Of a stretch of DNA of 64,000 nt, positions 61,379 to 64,000 are shown in pieces (the first letter of the stretch is position 1; each line of letters starts with the position of its first letter). Made by a program: the position numbers and the translations under genes. This stretch comes from JAJDOD01 sp050299835. Lineage in GTDB: Bacteria > Pseudomonadota > Alphaproteobacteria > Rhodobacterales > Rhodobacteraceae. Under the pieces are notes generated by a model. The model did no database searches. It was not told where the DNA came from and was given only the letters and a program-made list of their open reading frames with translations. The DNA lies in contig JBNKWP010000013.1 of the NCBI GenBank assembly GCA_050299835.1, forward strand, positions 29,524-93,523, read 5' to 3'.

Positions 61379-61727
61379 AATCCGGACGCATTGAATTGTT
61401 GCCGCGACGGAGGCAGGCCCTAAGGTCGGTGATTGACGTTTTCTGCCAGTTCGGCAGGCCTGGGGAGCGGCACCCGATGGTTTGCTTGCCACGCACGATC
61501 TGGACTGCGTCGCGCGATTGACCCGTTGGACCACCATCGGTGCGCAGGCCAAGGCTGACGGAATATCTCTGACGTCGGGGCAGATGTGGCACGAAATTTC
61601 GCAGTTGGACGCCGGACGGAGCTTCACGGTCAGAACGTTGGCCGCCGCGTCTCGGGAACCATGTGATGTGAGCCCGGTTGACCGCGAACCGCCCCGCGCT
61701 GTTTACGCGAGGCGGCAAATACTGTGT
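61379..61727. other. Gene-free gap between MFS and TAXI genes
   Basis: 349 bases between two converging genes. A hairpin CTGCC/GGCAG lies at 61443-61457. A plus-strand frame from 61482 runs into the TAXI gene in antisense; it has no family resemblance and no good ribosome-binding site. I see nothing else supportable; it may be decayed sequence at the edge of the accessory block. Confidence 0.4.
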
Positions 61728-62696
61728 TCAGAGCGCGCCGACTTCCTCGTAATAGCGCCGTGCACCGGGATGCAGCGGCATGCCCAGATCCTTGACCGCG
61801 ATCTCGATGGAGATCGCCTTGGCCCAGGGCGCCTCTGACGTGATGCTGTCGAGATTGTCCCAGAACGCCTTGGTGATCTGATAGACGGTTTCCTCGTCCA
61901 GATCGGCCCGGACGCCGATGCCGACATTCGTGTCGTGCGACATCACGGGCGCGTCGTTTACGACGCCGTCATAGACGCCAGCAGGGACTTCTGACAGCTC
62001 GCGGAACCTGCCCAAGAACTTGGTCACCGCTTCGCCTGACCAGTCTTCGGGGCCAATGAAGCGGATGTTCTCGGTTTCGGTGATTTGCAGGAATTGCTGG
62101 CAGGGGTCGAGGCAGCCATTGACGTAGACGTCGATCTTACCATCGAGAAAGGATTGGAACCCGGTCGCCCAGTTGGCGGTGATCGCCTCGTAATCCTCGC
62201 CCGCGACAAGCCCGGTGGTGGCTTCGATCCAGGCCTTGGCGGTGACGAAAGCCCCACCGCCCGCCGGGCCGATGAAGGCGGTCGTGCCCTCGATGTCGTC
62301 AAGGCTTTCGATCCCGGATTCTGCGCGCACGGCATAGTGATACTGGCCGTAGGGGAACCACATGATCAGCGCGAGGTTCTTCGACAGTTCGGGCGCCTCC
62401 GGCTCCTTGGCATACATCGCCTTGCCGCCCTGCATCAGCGGATAGATCGACGGCGAAACCATCGACATATCCAGATTGCCCCGCCCGACTTCCAGCATGT
62501 GCAACGTGGCCGCGCCGCCGCCCGCGACTTCGATCTCGGTGCCGTCAAGCGCGTCGTTCACGATGTTCGCGAAGGTCGACATGACGATGGCCGGTCCGAG
62601 GCTGGGCTCGATCGTGGCCATCTTCAGGTTCTGGGCCTGCGTCGCGCCGGTCCCGATCATGAGCGCGGCCAGAGCCGCGACTGTGGTAAACTTCAT
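61728..62696 (-). CDS. TAXI family TRAP transporter solute-binding protein
   Basis: A 322-aa periplasmic binding protein. A Sec signal peptide (MKFTTVAALAALMIGTGATQAQ) precedes the TAXI core: AGGGAATLHMLEVGRGNLDMSMVSP, IEGTTAFIGPAGGGAFVTAKAW and a Cys pair in VNGCLDPC. TAXI proteins (TRAP-associated extracytoplasmic immunogenic) pair with a fused DctQM permease, which is what follows 40 bases upstream in gene order. Imports an organic acid or amino acid; substrate unknown. Confidence 0.9.
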   Translation of the reverse strand: MKFTTVAALAALMIGTGATQAQNLKMATIEPSLGPAIVMSTFANIVNDALDGTEIEVAGGGAATLHMLEVGRGNLDMSMVSPSIYPLMQGGKAMYAKEPEAPELSKNLALIMWFPYGQYHYAVRAESGIESLDDIEGTTAFIGPAGGGAFVTAKAWIEATTGLVAGEDYEAITANWATGFQSFLDGKIDVYVNGCLDPCQQFLQITETENIRFIGPEDWSGEAVTKFLGRFRELSEVPAGVYDGVVNDAPVMSHDTNVGIGVRADLDEETVYQITKAFWDNLDSITSEAPWAKAISIEIAVKDLGMPLHPGARRYYEEVGAL

Positions 62697-62736
62697 TGGT
62701 TTTCCTCCCTTTCGATTTCGTATGCCCGTCGTGGTG

Positions 62737-64000
62737 TCACCCTGTCGGCTGGGCGGCGGATTTCCTTGACGTGATCCATTCGCGCCCGATCAGAGCCAGA
62801 CCGACCAGCGCGGCCGGGATCGCCATGGCCATGTTGGGCAGCAGCGCAAGCAGCCCGGCGGCAATTCTCAGCACACGTTCGGCCGCCACCAGTCGGCCCC
62901 GGTCGAACCCGGCGAGGCCAGAGGCGATCAGCCACATGGCCAGCGTGAAGGCAGCGACGATCCAGGCGAGCTGGCCCCACGTCACGGTAGCAATGTCGAT
63001 CATCGCGCGGCTTGAGACCGGATCGTCGCCGAACCACTCGAACAGCACCTGCAGCTTGTAGAGGACGGCGGGGTGATAGACGAAGACGAAGGGGATCAGG
63101 AACCCGGCGAGCGCGATGCGGGCGGCTTCGAACCCGGTGCGGATCGGGTCGGCCCCCGCAATCGGTGCGGCGGCAAAGGCGGCGAGGGCGACGGGTGGCG
63201 TGACCGTCGACATCATGGCGAAGACCACCACGAAGAGGTGCAGCGTCAGGGGTGCAAGCCCGACCGTATCGATCCCCGAGGACAGGGCGATCACGATGAT
63301 GAAATAGGTCGCCCCCGGCGGCAGGCCCATGCCCAGGACGATGGCGCCGAAGGCGACGACCATCAGGACGACGGGCAGCGGCCCTTCTGCCACCTGCGCC
63401 AGAAGAAGCGAGAGCCGTCCCGAAAAGCCCGAGGTCTGGATCAGCCCGACGATCAGGCCGATGGCCGTGACGACGACGATCATGCTGGCCGACATCCGGC
63501 CCGCATCCACCAGCGCCTTCCACACTCTGCCGCGCGAACGGAACGAGGGGAACAGCGCCAGCGCGGAGACCAGCGCGGCGACGATGCCGTAAAACCCTGC
63601 CTTGGGGACCGATGGTTGCGCGAAGAGGAAATAGGACAAGGTGCCGAGGGGCACGATGAACACCAGGCATTGCACCCAGTCCTTGCCGCTGAGGCCTGGG
63701 CGCGCCTCGGGCGGCAGAGTGCCGATGCCCAGTTTGCGGGCCTCGAAATAGACGGCGAGGAACGTGCCGAGGTAATAGAACACTGCGGGCAGGATGGCAG
63801 CGACCACGATATAGCGGTATTCCAGCCCGATCTGCCCCGCGACGAAGAAGGCGACGACGCCCATCACCGGTGGCATGATCTGCCCCCCACTCGATGCCGC
63901 GGCTTCGACGGCGCCCGCAAAGGCCGGTTTGAACCCGGCCTTCTTGATCACCGGGATTGTCATCACGCCGGTCGAGACTACGTTCGAGATCGCCGCGCCA
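62737..64000 (-). CDS. TRAP transporter fused permease DctQM (3' part)
   Basis: The C-terminal 420 codons of a large inner-membrane permease; the reading frame is open through the right edge of the window, so the N-terminus is missing. Signatures of the DctM domain: SNVVSTGVMTIPVIKKAGF, AAASSGGQIMPPVMGVVAFFVAG and GMGLPPGATYFIIVIAL. The late region IPFVFVYHPAVLY is typical of the fused 4TM-12TM permeases that serve TAXI proteins. It is transcribed before the TAXI gene and energised by an ion gradient, not ATP. Confidence 0.92.
   Translation of the reverse strand, partial: GAAISNVVSTGVMTIPVIKKAGFKPAFAGAVEAAASSGGQIMPPVMGVVAFFVAGQIGLEYRYIVVAAILPAVFYYLGTFLAVYFEARKLGIGTLPPEARPGLSGKDWVQCLVFIVPLGTLSYFLFAQPSVPKAGFYGIVAALVSALALFPSFRSRGRVWKALVDAGRMSASMIVVVTAIGLIVGLIQTSGFSGRLSLLLAQVAEGPLPVVLMVVAFGAIVLGMGLPPGATYFIIVIALSSGIDTVGLAPLTLHLFVVVFAMMSTVTPPVALAAFAAAPIAGADPIRTGFEAARIALAGFLIPFVFVYHPAVLYKLQVLFEWFGDDPVSSRAMIDIATVTWGQLAWIVAAFTLAMWLIASGLAGFDRGRLVAAERVLRIAAGLLALLPNMAMAIPAALVGLALIGREWITSRKSAAQPTG

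Noticed and set aside
61482..61838. 118-codon plus-strand reading frame near the TAXI gene
   Set aside because: No ribosome-binding site or family match, and its 3' third is antisense to the TAXI C-terminus.

Overview
The window is chromosomal DNA of an alphaproteobacterium, most probably Rhodobacterales (Roseobacter group). The grounds are high GC with strong third-position bias, gcrA and hdaA cell-cycle genes, membrane-anchored cytochrome cy, a short ProRS, a VPLPA-CTERM protein, an Lrp-cysG-DUF2849-cysI-cysH-DUF934-fpr sulfur cluster and several Rhodobacterales-type DUF genes. About 62 genes are supported. I saw no rRNA, tRNA, CRISPR array, insertion sequence or prophage. High GC produces long antisense ORFs of up to about 700 codons over real genes, and these are left out.

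Layout. 0-6.2 kb: 5' part of parE, an exosortase-sorted protein, a divergent GST/YafY-type regulator pair, DUF1523, and a small gene coupled to a P1 peptidase. 6.2-11.7 kb: a reverse-strand run of proS, a glycosyltransferase, ThuA, a PQQ-type sugar dehydrogenase and an alpha/beta hydrolase. 11.8-19.9 kb: an EAL protein, then PerM-TfoX-HdaA, ppk1, a membrane protein and ppx. 19.9-21.3 kb: a 380-aa orphan and a small exported protein. 21.4-28.9 kb: argF, argD, gcrA, a DEAD-box helicase, rimO, an acetyltransferase and a FadR-type regulator. 28.9-37 kb: FMN reductase, pheA, cytochrome cy and a complete yejABEF-type peptide importer. 37-42.5 kb: a valine-degradation operon, DUF808 and a P450. 42.5-48.5 kb: siroheme/sulfate assimilation under a divergent Lrp. 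48.6-55.8 kb: envelope proteins, infC, a pseudo-hydrolase, pyrC, pyrE and dnaB. 55.8-64 kb: xylB, a lower-GC accessory block (NTF2-like protein, XRE regulator, LysR-PAS-like regulator, GNAT-like protein, MFS exporter) and the start of a TAXI-TRAP transporter.

How the genes work together. The sulfur cluster is a complete APS-to-sulfide route: CysG makes siroheme for CysI, CysH makes sulfite, and Fpr can supply ferredoxin electrons. ppk1 and ppx make and degrade polyphosphate. hdaA, gcrA and dnaB concern replication and cell-cycle control. The three coupled genes at 37-40 kb carry isobutyryl-CoA towards methylmalonate semialdehyde.

Most worth a second look: (1) a modular hairpin-plus-tail repeat found inside two operons, with a third tail-only copy between argD and argF; (2) infC starting at a non-canonical ATC; (3) the 57-61 kb block, where a winged-helix/PAS-like regulator sits beside a GNAT-like enzyme and an exporter; (4) operator-like palindromes of the form GAACG-N2-CGTTC before the valine operon and between lrp and cysG; (5) a Pho-box-like repeat before ppk1; and (6) an alpha/beta-hydrolase-like protein lacking its nucleophile.
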